DNA of 64,000 nt from Opitutia bacterium Tous-C4FEB (GCA_002304445.1 NEVA01000001.1:310001-374000); one strand, 5' to 3'; numbered from the stretch's first letter, positions 1 through 8,035 are shown. Translations and numbers: made by a program. Notes: generated by a model from the sequence alone, not told the origin.

Positions 1-1
1 C

Positions 2-466
2 GAAACCGGTTGCGCCGGGGTGAGCATCGGACGCGGCGCCTTCTACGATCCTTGGATTTTCCGGCGCACCGAACATCTTTTACGGACCGGTGAACTCTTG
101 CCCGAGGCGACGTTTGCCGAGCGGATCCGGGTGCTGCGCCGCCATTTTGAACGGTACATCGAGTTTTACGGCGAGGACCATGGAGCGCGGCTTTTTCGCA
201 AAGTCGCCCCGTGGTATGCGAAGCGTTTCGGGCCTTCAAAACTGTTCAAGCAGCGCATCGTTTCCATCGCCTCGCGGGCGGATTTTGAGGCCGCGCTCGC
301 CGAATACATCACCTGGCGTGCGCCCTTCTGCGACGAACACGGCGAGTCACTGCCGAAGTATTCTCCCGCGCCGATGGTCGCGTCATTCATGCGCGATCCG
401 GCTGATGTCGAAGTGTTCTCGCGCGAGTCGATCCCGGTGCCCAAGGGCCCGGTTGACACGTGGTGA
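2..466 (+). CDS. tRNA-dihydrouridine synthase, C-terminal part (cut by window edge)
   Basis: The reading frame is open from the first bases of the window, so the N-terminal two thirds, with most of the FMN-binding TIM barrel, lie outside it. The visible part begins with TGCAGVSIGRGAFYDPWIF. This matches the phosphate-binding GRGA..NPWIF signature near the end of the Dus barrel. The rest is the helical C-terminal domain that contacts tRNA. Dus enzymes reduce uridine to dihydrouridine in tRNA D-loops using FMN and NADPH. The family is clear, but the subfamily (DusA, B or C) cannot be decided from this fragment. The next gene on this strand follows after an 80-bp gap. Confidence 0.85.
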   Translation, partial: ETGCAGVSIGRGAFYDPWIFRRTEHLLRTGELLPEATFAERIRVLRRHFERYIEFYGEDHGARLFRKVAPWYAKRFGPSKLFKQRIVSIASRADFEAALAEYITWRAPFCDEHGESLPKYSPAPMVASFMRDPADVEVFSRESIPVPKGPVDTW

Positions 467-546
467 GACGCGCCGCGCCCGGTCACGCGGCGCACCCCTG
501 ACGGCGCGGGATTGCGCGCTGCCCCGCGCGGCGTAATCATTTTTCC

Positions 547-1227
547 ATGCCCACCGTCAGTCACTTCTGGGAACTCATTCTCGGCACGATCATCGCGTTG
601 ATCCCGATGATCAACCCGCTTGCTTCGGCCCCGACGTTTCTCGCCATCACCGAGGGCGATACGCACGAACGGCGTCTACAGCAGCTGCGAATGGCGTGCG
701 TCTACATGGTCGCGATCCTCGTGAGTTTCCTGATCGGCGGCACGTTTATCATGGGCTTTTTCGGCATCTCGATCCCAGGTTTGCGCATCGCAGGCGGTTT
801 GCTCGTCGCCGGCATCGGCTCGACCATGCTGATGGCGGCGCCCCGCGAGGTCTTCACCGACGATGCCGCCCAACAGGCGGCGCGCGCGAAGCGCGACGTC
901 TCGTTCTCCCCGCTCGCGATGCCGATGCTCAGCGGCCCGGGCGCGATCGCGGTCACCATCGGCTTTACCTCGCTCGCGACGGGCTGGCTCGACTACGTCG
1001 CGATCATTCTCGGCATTCTAGTCGTGGCGGCGATCACCTACTGCACCCTGCGGCTGTCGGAGCGCGTGGTGCTCGTGATCGGCACCAACGGCATGAACGC
1101 GCTCTCAAAAGTCATGGGCTTTTTGATTCTCTGCATCGGGATTCAGTTTGTGGTGAACGGGGTCGTGGGCATCGCGACCGATCCGGTCTTGCTGCGGGGC
1201 ATCCGAGACGCCGTGCAGCCCCGTTGA
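547..1227 (+). CDS. MarC family (UPF0056) integral membrane protein
   Basis: This 226-residue, highly hydrophobic protein has about six predicted membrane segments. Its N-terminus has the MarC/UPF0056 pattern: a first helix with a PMINPLASAPTFLAIT motif, then AGGLLVAGIG and a central LAMPMLSGPGAIAVTIGF stretch. The family is an inner-membrane protein group called NAAT or neutral amino acid transporter-like. Its E. coli member MarC was once linked to multiple antibiotic resistance, a role later disputed, and the true substrate is unknown. Length is normal for the family. The gene converges with a minus-strand gene that ends 23 bp downstream, and no clear hairpin terminator is seen between them. 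Confidence 0.85.
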   Translation: MPTVSHFWELILGTIIALIPMINPLASAPTFLAITEGDTHERRLQQLRMACVYMVAILVSFLIGGTFIMGFFGISIPGLRIAGGLLVAGIGSTMLMAAPREVFTDDAAQQAARAKRDVSFSPLAMPMLSGPGAIAVTIGFTSLATGWLDYVAIILGILVVAAITYCTLRLSERVVLVIGTNGMNALSKVMGFLILCIGIQFVVNGVVGIATDPVLLRGIRDAVQPR

Positions 1228-1250
1228 GCGCCCTCCGCTCGAAGCCCGAA

Positions 1251-1499
1251 TCAGTATCGCTTGGAAACTCTCGCTCCGGAGCGATCCACGAAGTTCAGGA
1301 TCCGATTCTCGGCATCGATACCTGCGAACGAAATCGCCAAGCCTTCATCAAGCATCTGCCCCACCCGAATCAGCCGCCCGTTAATCAAGGCGCGCGGAGG
1401 TGAGCCCTGATATACACCGGTGACTTTCGCGTCGGTCACGATGTAGCGAAAACCCGCACTCGCCTCTTTGCTGGATTGAATCTCGGTCGTCACGCTCAC
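1251..1499 (-). CDS. Conserved hypothetical protein, C-terminal half of a split gene
   Basis: This frame encodes 82 residues from a GTG that overlaps the stop of the upstream frame (GTGA on the minus strand, 1496-1499). It is a soluble domain: GVYQGSPPRALINGRLIRVG, then GLAISFAGIDAENRIL and a terminal RSGARVSKRY. From memory, in Opitutaceae this conserved end (interaction with a Q/GxPPRAxINGR turn) is the C-terminus of one longer protein that begins with the proline-rich region now encoded upstream. The codons just before the GTG continue as AAIAPR after a TGA at 1521-1523. That suggests a lost linker and a frame change rather than two original genes. No function can be assigned. Confidence 0.5.
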   Translation of the reverse strand: MSVTTEIQSSKEASAGFRYIVTDAKVTGVYQGSPPRALINGRLIRVGQMLDEGLAISFAGIDAENRILNFVDRSGARVSKRY

Positions 1500-2056
1500 T
1501 CTCGGCGCAATCGCGGCCGATCAAATGCTCCGCCGCCCGCCAAACCAAACAGCACCAGATCGCCGACCAACGCGCAAAGCCCAACTTTTTTCCGTCGGCG
1601 CGGGGGAGTAACGACTATCTCGGCCGCCGCGGCCTGATCGCTGGCGACAGCGATTTGGGGAGCCCGGATATGAATGGGAACCGGCGGGCGCGGACCGGCA
1701 CCAAGTGGCGGTGCTATGACCGGGAACGGAGGTGCCGACTCCGGCCTTGAGGCCGTAATTCCTAACGCGGGCGCTTCGAGCTCAGGCTGGGGAGGCAACG
1801 GGGCCCCCTCGGAGGATTTTGTCCTCAGCTTAAACTTCGGCACTTCGCCGTCGCCCAACGCTGCTGAGCCAACACCCGCCGAAAACGACGGGGGCGGAGG
1901 CGGGCGCACCGCTTCGGAATCTGCCGTCAGTTCCGGGGCGGCGGGCGGAGGACTCTCCGGTCCGGCAACCTGAGCCACTCGCGGGCGGAGTTTGATCATA
2001 GGAACTGCTTCTGCAGAATCGAGGTGGGGGGCCGCCGGGGACGTCTCCTCACTCAT
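1496..2056 (-). CDS. Proline-rich one-TM protein, N-terminal half of a split gene
   Basis: I chose the ATG at 2056 (MSEETSPAAPHLD) over the upstream candidate at 2140 because the extra 28 residues are Cys-rich and unlike the rest. The 186-residue product has short IKLRP/FKLRTK basic motifs in a long Pro/Ala-rich low-complexity region. A basic stop-transfer-like stretch (RRRKKVG) follows, then one hydrophobic segment ending LVLFGLAGGGAF. Coding stops about ten residues after that segment. In relatives as I remember them, a linker and a globular C-terminal domain follow; here that domain is the next, overlapping frame. It could be a real translationally coupled pair or a decayed gene. The function is unknown. 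Confidence 0.5.
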   Translation of the reverse strand: MSEETSPAAPHLDSAEAVPMIKLRPRVAQVAGPESPPPAAPELTADSEAVRPPPPPSFSAGVGSAALGDGEVPKFKLRTKSSEGAPLPPQPELEAPALGITASRPESAPPFPVIAPPLGAGPRPPVPIHIRAPQIAVASDQAAAAEIVVTPPRRRKKVGLCALVGDLVLFGLAGGGAFDRPRLRRE

Positions 2057-2154
2057 AGCCGTGCAAAAAACGAATTCCTCGCCACACGAAACCAAAAAGA
2101 TTCCCTCGCGGTCCGATTCAGCCTGAACCACGTTGGACATCCGCTGAAACTACC

Positions 2155-2412
2155 ATGATCCGTCCCTTATCGCTCCTATTCGCCTTCATTTGCCTCCAAC
2201 TGACCGCCGGTTGCCTAGGTTCGCGCAAAAATCCGAAACCCAAGGAAAACCAAGCTATCGCCGCCGAGCTCGAAGAGAGCTTCCGCCAGCGCTGGATAGA
2301 AAAGCGGGCCAGTGAATTGACCGCCAAAGGCGTCGCCGCCGACCTCGCCCGCACGCAGGCGTTTGAAGAATTTAAGGTGAAGTTCAACTTCCCCGAGCCC
2401 AAGAAAAAGTGA
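2155..2412 (+). CDS. Small predicted lipoprotein
   Basis: The product has 85 residues. The N-terminus is a lipoprotein signal: a basic MIR, a hydrophobic LSLLFAFICLQ core and a lipobox LTAGC, so the mature protein would start at Cys20. The mature part is short, charged and helical (EELEESFRQRWIEKRASELTAKG), with a Lys-rich end. No family is recognised. It starts divergently from the proline-rich gene, about 100 bp away, and lies 67 bp before rarD on the same strand. The signal peptide and lipobox make it a credible real gene. The envelope location is inferred from the lipobox. Confidence 0.65.
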   Translation: MIRPLSLLFAFICLQLTAGCLGSRKNPKPKENQAIAAELEESFRQRWIEKRASELTAKGVAADLARTQAFEEFKVKFNFPEPKKK

Positions 2413-2479
2413 TGCACGGAAGCGTGCGCCGGGCTGTTTCCAGACAGGTCCGCTCGGTTCGGGACCGGGCCAAGGTCGG

Positions 2480-3400
2480 ATGAAGCCGGCTCCAAGTCCC
2501 GCCGAGGCCACCCGCGGTGCGCTCGCCGCTGCGTTGTGTTATCTCACCTGGGGTCTGGTGCCGCTCTATTGGCATCAGCTGGCTTCGGTCCCCGCTTCCG
2601 AGTTGATCGCACACCGGCTGGTCTGGTCGTTGGTCTTCCTCGCGGCCGCGCTGTGGTGGCGAGGCGGGTTCGGCGAAGTCCGGGCGGCACTCGTTCCCGG
2701 CCGCAGTCTGGCGATGAACCTGTTTAGCAGCCTGCTGCTCACCGGGAATTGGTTGGTCTACGTCTGGGGTGTGAACCACGGCCACGTCATCGAATGCAGC
2801 CTGGGTTACTTCCTTGTGCCGCTGCTCAACGTCGCTCTCGGCCGTTGGGTGCTTCATGAGCAGCTGCGGCCGGCGCAAGTTATCGCGATCGGTTTGGCCG
2901 TTCTCGGAGTCGCCATCCAAGTCTGGCAGGTCGGCCACCTCCCGTGGATCGCGCTGGCGCTCGCCGTTACCTTCGGCGGCTACGGTTTGCTGCGCAAACG
3001 CTCCCCGCTCGGCCCGCTCACCGGCTTGGCCGTCGAGACCACGTTGCTCGCGCCGGCCGCCACCGTGTTTCTGGTGTGGCATGAATTCAAAAACGGCGGC
3101 GCCCTCGGCCATGCGAGCGTCGCCGTTCAAGCCCTTGTGCTCAGCACCGGCGTGGTGACCGCGATCCCCCTATTGCTCTTTGCCTTTGGCGCGCGCCGCA
3201 TCCGCCTGACCACCTTGGGACTGCTCCAATACATCGCACCTACTGTACAATTTACTTTGGGCCTTGCGGTCTTCCATGAGCCATTCGCCCGCGACCGTTT
3301 GCTGGCATTTGCGGTCATCTGGGCCGGTCTGGTGCTCTACACCGTAGATAATCTCCGCGCCCAACGCGCCGGAGCGAGCTCGACGCCTCTTCAGCGATAA
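2480..3400 (+). CDS. rarD: EamA/RarD family membrane transporter
   Basis: This 306-residue protein has about ten predicted membrane helices in the two-repeat EamA arrangement. It follows the RarD pattern closely along its whole length: CYLTWGLVPLYWHQL at the start, SELIAHRLVWS, GNWLVYVWGVNHGHVIECSLGYF, then PLLLFAFGARRIRLTTLGLLQYIAPT near the end. RarD proteins are drug/metabolite-superfamily inner-membrane transporters whose substrate is not established (chloramphenicol sensitivity in E. coli gave the name). Length is normal. The gene ends 20 bp before the SGNH esterase on the same strand, so cotranscription is possible. Confidence 0.9.
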   Translation: MKPAPSPAEATRGALAAALCYLTWGLVPLYWHQLASVPASELIAHRLVWSLVFLAAALWWRGGFGEVRAALVPGRSLAMNLFSSLLLTGNWLVYVWGVNHGHVIECSLGYFLVPLLNVALGRWVLHEQLRPAQVIAIGLAVLGVAIQVWQVGHLPWIALALAVTFGGYGLLRKRSPLGPLTGLAVETTLLAPAATVFLVWHEFKNGGALGHASVAVQALVLSTGVVTAIPLLLFAFGARRIRLTTLGLLQYIAPTVQFTLGLAVFHEPFARDRLLAFAVIWAGLVLYTVDNLRAQRAGASSTPLQR

Positions 3401-3420
3401 ACTCAACTCCCATCACTCCC

Positions 3421-4200
3421 ATGAAAAACCTCCGCCCCCTGCTGTCTTCGTTGCTCTGCGCTGCGCTCCTTCCTTTCGCCACCGCCCAAACCGCTCCCGC
3501 CCCGGCGACACCTCCGACCAAAGCCGACCCATGGGCCGCGATTGAGAAAAAGGACACCACCGGCGCTTTCCGCAAAGCCCACGAATCGTTCTTGGCCCGG
3601 GGCAAAGCCGGCCCGGTCGGCGTGCTCTTCATCGGCGATTCCATCACGGCCGGTTGGACCAAAGCGCCGCACATCTGGGAGCACTACTACGGAAAATTTC
3701 AACCGGCCAATTTCGGGATCGGTGGCGACCGCACGCAGCACGTCATTTGGCGGATTGAAAACGGCGAACTCGAAGGGCTCAAACCCAAGGTTACCGTCCT
3801 GATGATCGGCACCAACAATTCCTCCAGCGACACCGCCGCGGAGATCACCGCCGCCAACATCAAAATCATCGGCCTGATCCGCGCCAAAATGCCCGCGACC
3901 AAGGTTCTCCTGCTCGCCATCTTCCCCCGTGGCGCCCGCAAAGATGCCGACGGCAACCTGACCGCGCTCGCCGTGGCGGATGCGGAGAAACGCACGGCGG
4001 TGATCAACGCCGTCAACACCGATCTCGCCAAGCTCGACGACGGTGCGAGCGTACGCTTTCTCGATATCGCGAAGGTGTTTTACGGGCAGGACGGCAAGAT
4101 CCCCCACGCCATCATGCCCGACCAGCTGCACCCCAACGCCGCCGGTTACCAACTCTGGGCCGACGCGATGAAACCGTTGCTCGCCGAAATGCTCAAGTGA
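3421..4200 (+). CDS. Secreted GDSL/SGNH-type esterase (PAF-acetylhydrolase-like)
   Basis: A signal peptide (MKNLRPLLSSLLCAALLPFATAQ) is followed by an SGNH hydrolase domain of about 200 residues. Block I is LFIGDSITAGW with the nucleophilic Ser. The oxyanion Gly lies in FGIGGDRTQHVIWRI, the Asn in MIGTNN, and the Asp-His pair in DQLHPNAAGYQLWADAM. This order and spacing match the platelet-activating-factor acetylhydrolase IB-like branch, which in environmental bacteria often acts as a carbohydrate acetylesterase. Export with sugar-acid metabolism elsewhere in the window fits deacetylation of polysaccharide, but that is inference. It converges with the FKBP gene; a 6-bp GGGCTC/GAGCCC stem at 4206-4226 lies between them without a T-run. 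Confidence 0.85.
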   Translation: MKNLRPLLSSLLCAALLPFATAQTAPAPATPPTKADPWAAIEKKDTTGAFRKAHESFLARGKAGPVGVLFIGDSITAGWTKAPHIWEHYYGKFQPANFGIGGDRTQHVIWRIENGELEGLKPKVTVLMIGTNNSSSDTAAEITAANIKIIGLIRAKMPATKVLLLAIFPRGARKDADGNLTALAVADAEKRTAVINAVNTDLAKLDDGASVRFLDIAKVFYGQDGKIPHAIMPDQLHPNAAGYQLWADAMKPLLAEMLK

Positions 4201-4231
4201 GCCCCGGGCTCCGGCAGAGCGAGCCCGCCGG

Positions 4232-4708
4232 TCAATCGGGCTTGATTTCCAAGAGCTCGACCACGAACACCAACGTGGCATTGCGACCAATCTTCGGCTG
4301 CTGACCGCGGGTGCCGTAAGCCAGCTCGGGCGGGATGATCACGAGGCGTTTCTCGCCGACGCGCATCAGTTGCAGAATCTGGTCCCAGCCTTGAATGACT
4401 TGATCGCGCCCCACGCGGAAAATGAACGGCTTCGACTTGTCCAAGTTCTCATCGAACGTGACCCCGGAAAGCAGTTTGCCCGTGTAAAGCACCGCCACGT
4501 TGTTGCCGGGCTTCGGCTGCGCTCCGCTGCCAGCCTGCAAAATCACGTAGCGAATCCCCGTGTTGGTCTTCTTCGCCTCGGGCCAAGTCTTCTCCACGTA
4601 GACGAGATCCTCGGCAGGAATCTTCTCGCGCTGAGCCAGCAGCGCCGGGGTGACGAAAAACAAAGTCGCAGTCGCAAGGATCCAAGGGTGGAGGAAACGG
4701 CAGTTCAT
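4232..4708 (-). CDS. FKBP-type peptidyl-prolyl cis-trans isomerase, exported
   Basis: The 158-residue product starts with a signal peptide (about residues 1-25, ending FVTPALLAQ). One FKBP domain follows. It has the family pattern: GNNVAVLYTGKLLSG, FDEN, PFIFRVGRDQVIQGWDQ, MRVGEKRLVIIPPELAYG and a final ATLVFVVELLEI. The aromatic and Ile residues that line the proline pocket are present. These enzymes speed prolyl isomerisation during folding of exported proteins. The ATG overlaps the stop of the preceding uracil-DNA glycosylase (ATGA, 4705-4708), so the two are translationally coupled in one transcript. Confidence 0.9.
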   Translation of the reverse strand: MNCRFLHPWILATATLFFVTPALLAQREKIPAEDLVYVEKTWPEAKKTNTGIRYVILQAGSGAQPKPGNNVAVLYTGKLLSGVTFDENLDKSKPFIFRVGRDQVIQGWDQILQLMRVGEKRLVIIPPELAYGTRGQQPKIGRNATLVFVVELLEIKPD

Positions 4709-5355
4709 TGAGGGAAAGTTGTAACGCCGCCACGGTCGTTGACACGGAAATTTTTAGGCCCAAAGGCCGGATGTGCCGCGATGAGCCCCATCGCTCGGTC
4801 CAGCAAGGTCCGCCCCGGCTCCATCCGGTGCCACGTCGAAGCGCCCGAAGGATGCGGCAAAGGAATGCAGTCCGCCGCGTGCCCGCGATAGGTGATCGGG
4901 AAAACCTGTCCGATGCTTTCCACGAGCAGTCGCTCGCCGAGAAATTGCGCGATCGCATGCTTCCCCACCGGCACCACCAACTCCGGTCGGAGCAACTCGA
5001 ATTCCCGGCCCAACCAATCGGCGCACCGGGCGATCTCGTCGGGTGCCGGCACCCGGTCGCCTCCCTCCGGACGCTTGCCCGGGAAACAGCGGCAAACCGC
5101 CGCAAAGTAAACCCGATCGCGAACCTGCTCTTCCGACCAACCCGTAGCACCGGCGAACCATTTGAAAAGCGTCTTCCCCGCCGTCCAGGCAAACGGCCGG
5201 CCGGCCTTGGGCTCTTTGTCGCCCGGCGCTTGCCCGACGAGCAACACCCGGCCCGACACTGCGCGGCCCACGACACTTGGTCGCTGCATCCGCGGACAGC
5301 GGACACACGCCCGCAGGGCAGCGAGATGGGCTTCAACGGCGGCAATCGAGGGCAT
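4705..5355 (-). CDS. Uracil-DNA glycosylase family protein
   Basis: The 216-residue product starts at ATG 5355; the frame is open further upstream, but that part only mirrors the helicase gene. It shows the Fe-S UDG (family 4/5-like) layout: an N-terminal Cys pair (CVRCPRM), LLVGQAPGDKEPKAGRPF for the active-site loop, a Cys-rich central segment (AAVCRCFPGKRP) and a terminal PLPHPSGAST motif. Such enzymes cut uracil out of DNA to start base-excision repair. Two features are odd. The start codon sits directly behind a helicase terminator, and the 3' end overlaps the FKBP start. A promoter inside the end of the helicase gene, or read-through, would be needed. Confidence 0.85.
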   Translation of the reverse strand: MPSIAAVEAHLAALRACVRCPRMQRPSVVGRAVSGRVLLVGQAPGDKEPKAGRPFAWTAGKTLFKWFAGATGWSEEQVRDRVYFAAVCRCFPGKRPEGGDRVPAPDEIARCADWLGREFELLRPELVVPVGKHAIAQFLGERLLVESIGQVFPITYRGHAADCIPLPHPSGASTWHRMEPGRTLLDRAMGLIAAHPAFGPKNFRVNDRGGVTTFPQ

Positions 5356-5384
5356 AAAAAAGGGGCGGATCCAACGTCCGCCCC
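5356..5384 (-). terminator. Rho-independent terminator of the helicase gene
   Basis: On the minus strand an 8-bp perfect GC-rich stem (GGGGCGGA/TCCGCCCC, 5362-5369 with 5377-5384, 7-nt loop) is followed at once by six U residues (5356-5361). It lies 26 bp after the helicase stop codon. The U-run ends exactly at the ATG of the uracil-DNA glycosylase (5353-5355). Confidence 0.8.
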
Positions 5385-5410
5385 TAAACCAGTCCTCGTA
5401 AAGCAAAACC

Positions 5411-6754
5411 TCAGCGCGACCCGCGTCCGCCGCCGGATGCCCCGCCGCCACTGGCACCGAAGCGGTTCCATCCGCCTTCGGATGACCGGGGCTGGCCGCC
5501 GCCCTCACCGCGTCCGCCGCCTTGGCCACGACCACCTTGGGCGTGGCGCGGGCCACCACTGCCGTAGCCGCCGCCACGCTGACCGCCGCCGCGAAAGCCG
5601 CGATTTTGCGTGGGCTGTTCAGGACGAGCGATGATCGGGGCGTAAACGAAACCCTCGAGCTTAAGCTCGGGAATCTTGGCCCCGATGAAGCGCTGAATGT
5701 CGCGGATATCGGCCGCGTTTTCCGGCGTGACCAAAGTGATCGCGTCGCCCACCGCCTGCGCCCGGCCGGTGCGGCCGATACGATGGACGTAATCTTCGGG
5801 CTTCTCCGGCACATCGTAATTGATGACGTGCGAGACCCCGGCGACGTCGATGCCGCGGGCGGCAATATCCGTGGCAACCATCACTTCATACTTGCCGGAC
5901 TTGAAGCCTTCGAGGGCTTCGATGCGCTGGTTCTGCGACCGATTTGCGTGCAACACCGCGACCGCGTGATTACCGGCCTTGAGACGACGGGCGATCTTGT
6001 CGGCACCGTGTTTCGTGCGGGAAAACACGATCACGCTATCGAATTCGGTTTTGGCGAGCAATGCCTCGAGCAGATCAAATTTCTGATCATGCGCGACCGG
6101 GTAGAGCGCGTGATTGACCGATTCATTGACCGAACGGGCCACGCCGATCTCGACTTTGGCGGGATTGCGAAGCGCAAACGACGCGACGGCCGCGATCTCC
6201 GGCGGCACCGTGGCGGAGAAAAATAGCGTCTGCCGCTCCCGCGGACACCGGGCGATAATGTCTTTGACGGTCGGCAAGAAACCCATGTCCAGCATGCGAT
6301 CGACCTCGTCGAGAATGAGAATGTTGATGTCGCGGAGACTGATCTCTCCGGTCTTGAGATAGTCCACAAGCCGGCCCGGCGTCGCGACGATGATATCGAC
6401 GCCGCGCTTCAATTCGGAACGCTGGGCCCCGTAACCAACGCCACCAAACACCGCGACCGTGCGGATATCGGTAAAGCGGGCAAAATTACGGAAAGACGTC
6501 TCGACCTGTGCCGCGAGTTCACGGGTAGGTTCGAGGACGAGGACGCGGGTCCGGCCGTGGGCGCCGAGGCGCGTGAGCACCGGGAGGGCAAAGGCCGCCG
6601 TTTTGCCGGTACCGGTCTGAGCCGAAGCGATCAGGTCGCCGCCGCCGAGGACGACGGGGATGGCGCGAAGTTGGATAGGAGTCGGGTCGGTATAACCGGC
6701 GGCTTGGACGCCGCGCAGGACCGACTCGGAGAGATTAAGAGCCTTAAAAGCCAT
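5411..6754 (-). CDS. DEAD-box RNA helicase (RhlE-like) with Gly/Arg-rich tail
   Basis: I chose the ATG at 6754 (MAFKALNLSESVLRG) over an upstream TTG, because RhlE-type proteins begin just before the Q motif. The two RecA-like domains (about residues 1-360) carry all motifs: TPIQ (Q), AQTGTGKT (I), PTRELAAQ (Ia), TPGRL (Ib), SAT (III), ARGIDVAG and HRIGRTGR (VI). Motif II reads DEVD rather than DEAD. The last 80 or so residues are a low-complexity Gly/Arg/Ser tail with RGG-like repeats, typical of RNA-binding extensions. It probably remodels RNA in ribosome assembly or cold adaptation. Its neighbour upstream on the same strand is a Gly-rich RRM protein. Its own terminator is at 5356-5384. Confidence 0.93.
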   Translation of the reverse strand: MAFKALNLSESVLRGVQAAGYTDPTPIQLRAIPVVLGGGDLIASAQTGTGKTAAFALPVLTRLGAHGRTRVLVLEPTRELAAQVETSFRNFARFTDIRTVAVFGGVGYGAQRSELKRGVDIIVATPGRLVDYLKTGEISLRDINILILDEVDRMLDMGFLPTVKDIIARCPRERQTLFFSATVPPEIAAVASFALRNPAKVEIGVARSVNESVNHALYPVAHDQKFDLLEALLAKTEFDSVIVFSRTKHGADKIARRLKAGNHAVAVLHANRSQNQRIEALEGFKSGKYEVMVATDIAARGIDVAGVSHVINYDVPEKPEDYVHRIGRTGRAQAVGDAITLVTPENAADIRDIQRFIGAKIPELKLEGFVYAPIIARPEQPTQNRGFRGGGQRGGGYGSGGPRHAQGGRGQGGGRGEGGGQPRSSEGGWNRFGASGGGASGGGRGSR

Positions 6755-6854
6755 GAGAGTGAATGATTCTGGCAAACTGCGCCAGGAACAGGAGCGCAGG
6801 CAGAGTCATTGTTCACTCGCTGACGCTCGACGGCTCGTGAGCCGTAAAGAAATG

Positions 6855-6885
6855 AAAAAGACGAAGCACCCGGAGGCGCTCCGTC
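6855..6885 (-). terminator. Probable terminator of the RRM gene
   Basis: On the minus strand GACGGAGCGCC and its imperfect complement (6860-6885, a few mismatches, CGGA-type loop) form a hairpin followed by a U-rich stretch (CTTTTTCATTTCTTT). It lies 39 bp after the RRM stop codon. A separate 6-bp palindrome, CGGCTC-GT-GAGCCG, is at 6831-6844. Confidence 0.55.
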
Positions 6886-6923
6886 TCGAATTGATAATCG
6901 ATCCTTAACGGATCGCGTTACGA

Positions 6924-7325
6924 TTAGTAACGGCGCTCGCCACGGTCGCCGCCGCCGCCGCGATCGCCGCGGTAACCGCCGCCACCGCCGCCGCCGCCGA
7001 AACCACGACCGCCGCCACCGCCGCCGAAGCCACGACCGCCGCCGCCGCCGCCGAAGCCGCGACCGCCGCCCTCTTCTTTTGGACGGGCTTCATTGACGGT
7101 GAGCTGACGACCGCCGAGATCGAGACCGTTCATCTTCTCGGTGGCGAGCTTCGCCTCTTCTGGGGTGCCCATGGTGACGAACGCGAAACCGCGTGGGCGG
7201 CCGGTCATCTTGTCCATGGCGACGTAAAGGTCGGTCACGGTACCGAACTGGCTGAAAGCCGAGCGGAGCTCGTCTTCGGTGGTCTTGAACGACAGGTTTC
7301 CAACGTATAGTTTGGAGTTACTCAT
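6924..7325 (-). CDS. Glycine-rich RNA-binding protein (single RRM)
   Basis: The ATG at 7325 ([13 protein letters not shown]) places the RRM at the very N-terminus, as in the family; upstream candidates would add 22 unrelated residues. RNP2 is LYVGNL and RNP1 is [10 protein letters not shown], both with the aromatic residues that stack on RNA. The RRM fills about residues 4-80. A tail of RGFGGGGGG repeats and a final [16 protein letters not shown] follow. Such proteins resemble cyanobacterial Rbp and plant GRPs, bind single-stranded RNA and are often cold-induced. It probably works with the adjacent Gly-tailed helicase; this rests on adjacency and shared tail composition. Confidence 0.92.
   Translation of the reverse strand: MSNSKLYVGNLSFKTTEDELRSAFSQFGTVTDLYVAMDKMTGRPRGFAFVTMGTPEEAKLATEKMNGLDLGGRQLTVNEARPKEEGGGRGFGGGGGGRGFGGGGGGRGFGGGGGGGGYRGDRGGGGDRGERRY
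6999..7070. repeat. 27-nt tandem repeat in the RRM gene tail
   Basis: Two full units (6999-7025 and 7026-7052) and a partial third (7053-7070) encode repeated RGFGGGGGG on the minus strand. Units differ at a few positions. Copy number could vary between strains by slippage, in steps of nine residues without a frame change. Confidence 0.75.
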
Positions 7326-7561
7326 GATGATGTTGCGTAGTTCCATCGCTCGCTGCCAGTCCGTTCCCACTGTGGGTTTCGAAATCATCACTTGAGCAAC
7401 TTAGCTCAGCCTACGACTCACCAGATCCTGTCACCAAAACGCTTTCACTAACGACTGAGACGCCAGAAAGGCCGGGACGACAAAGATAGCAAGGACAATT
7501 TCAATCCGTCGTCCGTCGGCAAAACCGCGGCAAGACCGGGTTTGCGCGCGGTCGCTCGCCG

Positions 7562-7975
7562 CTAAATAGAGTACTTAGCCCGAATCTCGGCCGGAATATC
7601 CGTCGCCCGGCCTGTTGCCAAAGTTACCAACACGTAATCGCAATGTCCGTCACAGATCCGCTTTCCTGTCGGTAGCTTTTCGATCTCGAACGCCACCCGG
7701 CAGCCCGTTGCGGTGAAGCTCTCGATCCAAGTCCGCACCACCATCCGGTCCCCCCAACCCAAAGGCCGGCGGTATTGAATCGCGGCAGCCGACATAAACC
7801 AGCCCAGCCCTTGCGCCGAGAACGCCTGCATCGACATGCCATAACACCGTTCCATTTGGTCGAATCGCGCGGCCAACACATAATCAAGGTAACGCGTCGA
7901 ATGAACGTGTTGGTAGAGATCGATGTCGTCAGGCCGGACCAAAAGTTCGGTCTCAAATTTGGAGAATACGTCCAT
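7562..7975 (-). CDS. Acyl-CoA thioesterase, hotdog fold (YbgC/FadM-like)
   Basis: I chose the ATG at 7975 (MDVFSKFETELLVRP); a longer frame to 8014 adds 13 residues without family character. The 137-residue product has the 4-hydroxybenzoyl-CoA thioesterase-like layout: RPDDIDLYQHVHSTRYLDYVLAAR, with the catalytic Asp region and the HVHxxxY helix, then WFMSAAAIQYRRPLGWGD and a C-terminal strand set. These enzymes hydrolyse acyl-CoA or acyl-ACP thioesters, and the chain length cannot be told from sequence. Only a 60-bp gap separates it from the S4 protein upstream on the same strand. Confidence 0.85.
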   Translation of the reverse strand: MDVFSKFETELLVRPDDIDLYQHVHSTRYLDYVLAARFDQMERCYGMSMQAFSAQGLGWFMSAAAIQYRRPLGWGDRMVVRTWIESFTATGCRVAFEIEKLPTGKRICDGHCDYVLVTLATGRATDIPAEIRAKYSI

Positions 7976-8035
7976 AGTGATGATGCCGGCTTCACCCGAC
8001 GGGCCGCCGATCAAACAACGAACGGCGCCCGGGGG

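Noticed and set aside
4206-4226. GGGCTC/GAGCCC stem between convergent SGNH and FKBP genes as terminator
   Set aside because: Six base pairs with a 9-nt loop and no U-run on either strand.
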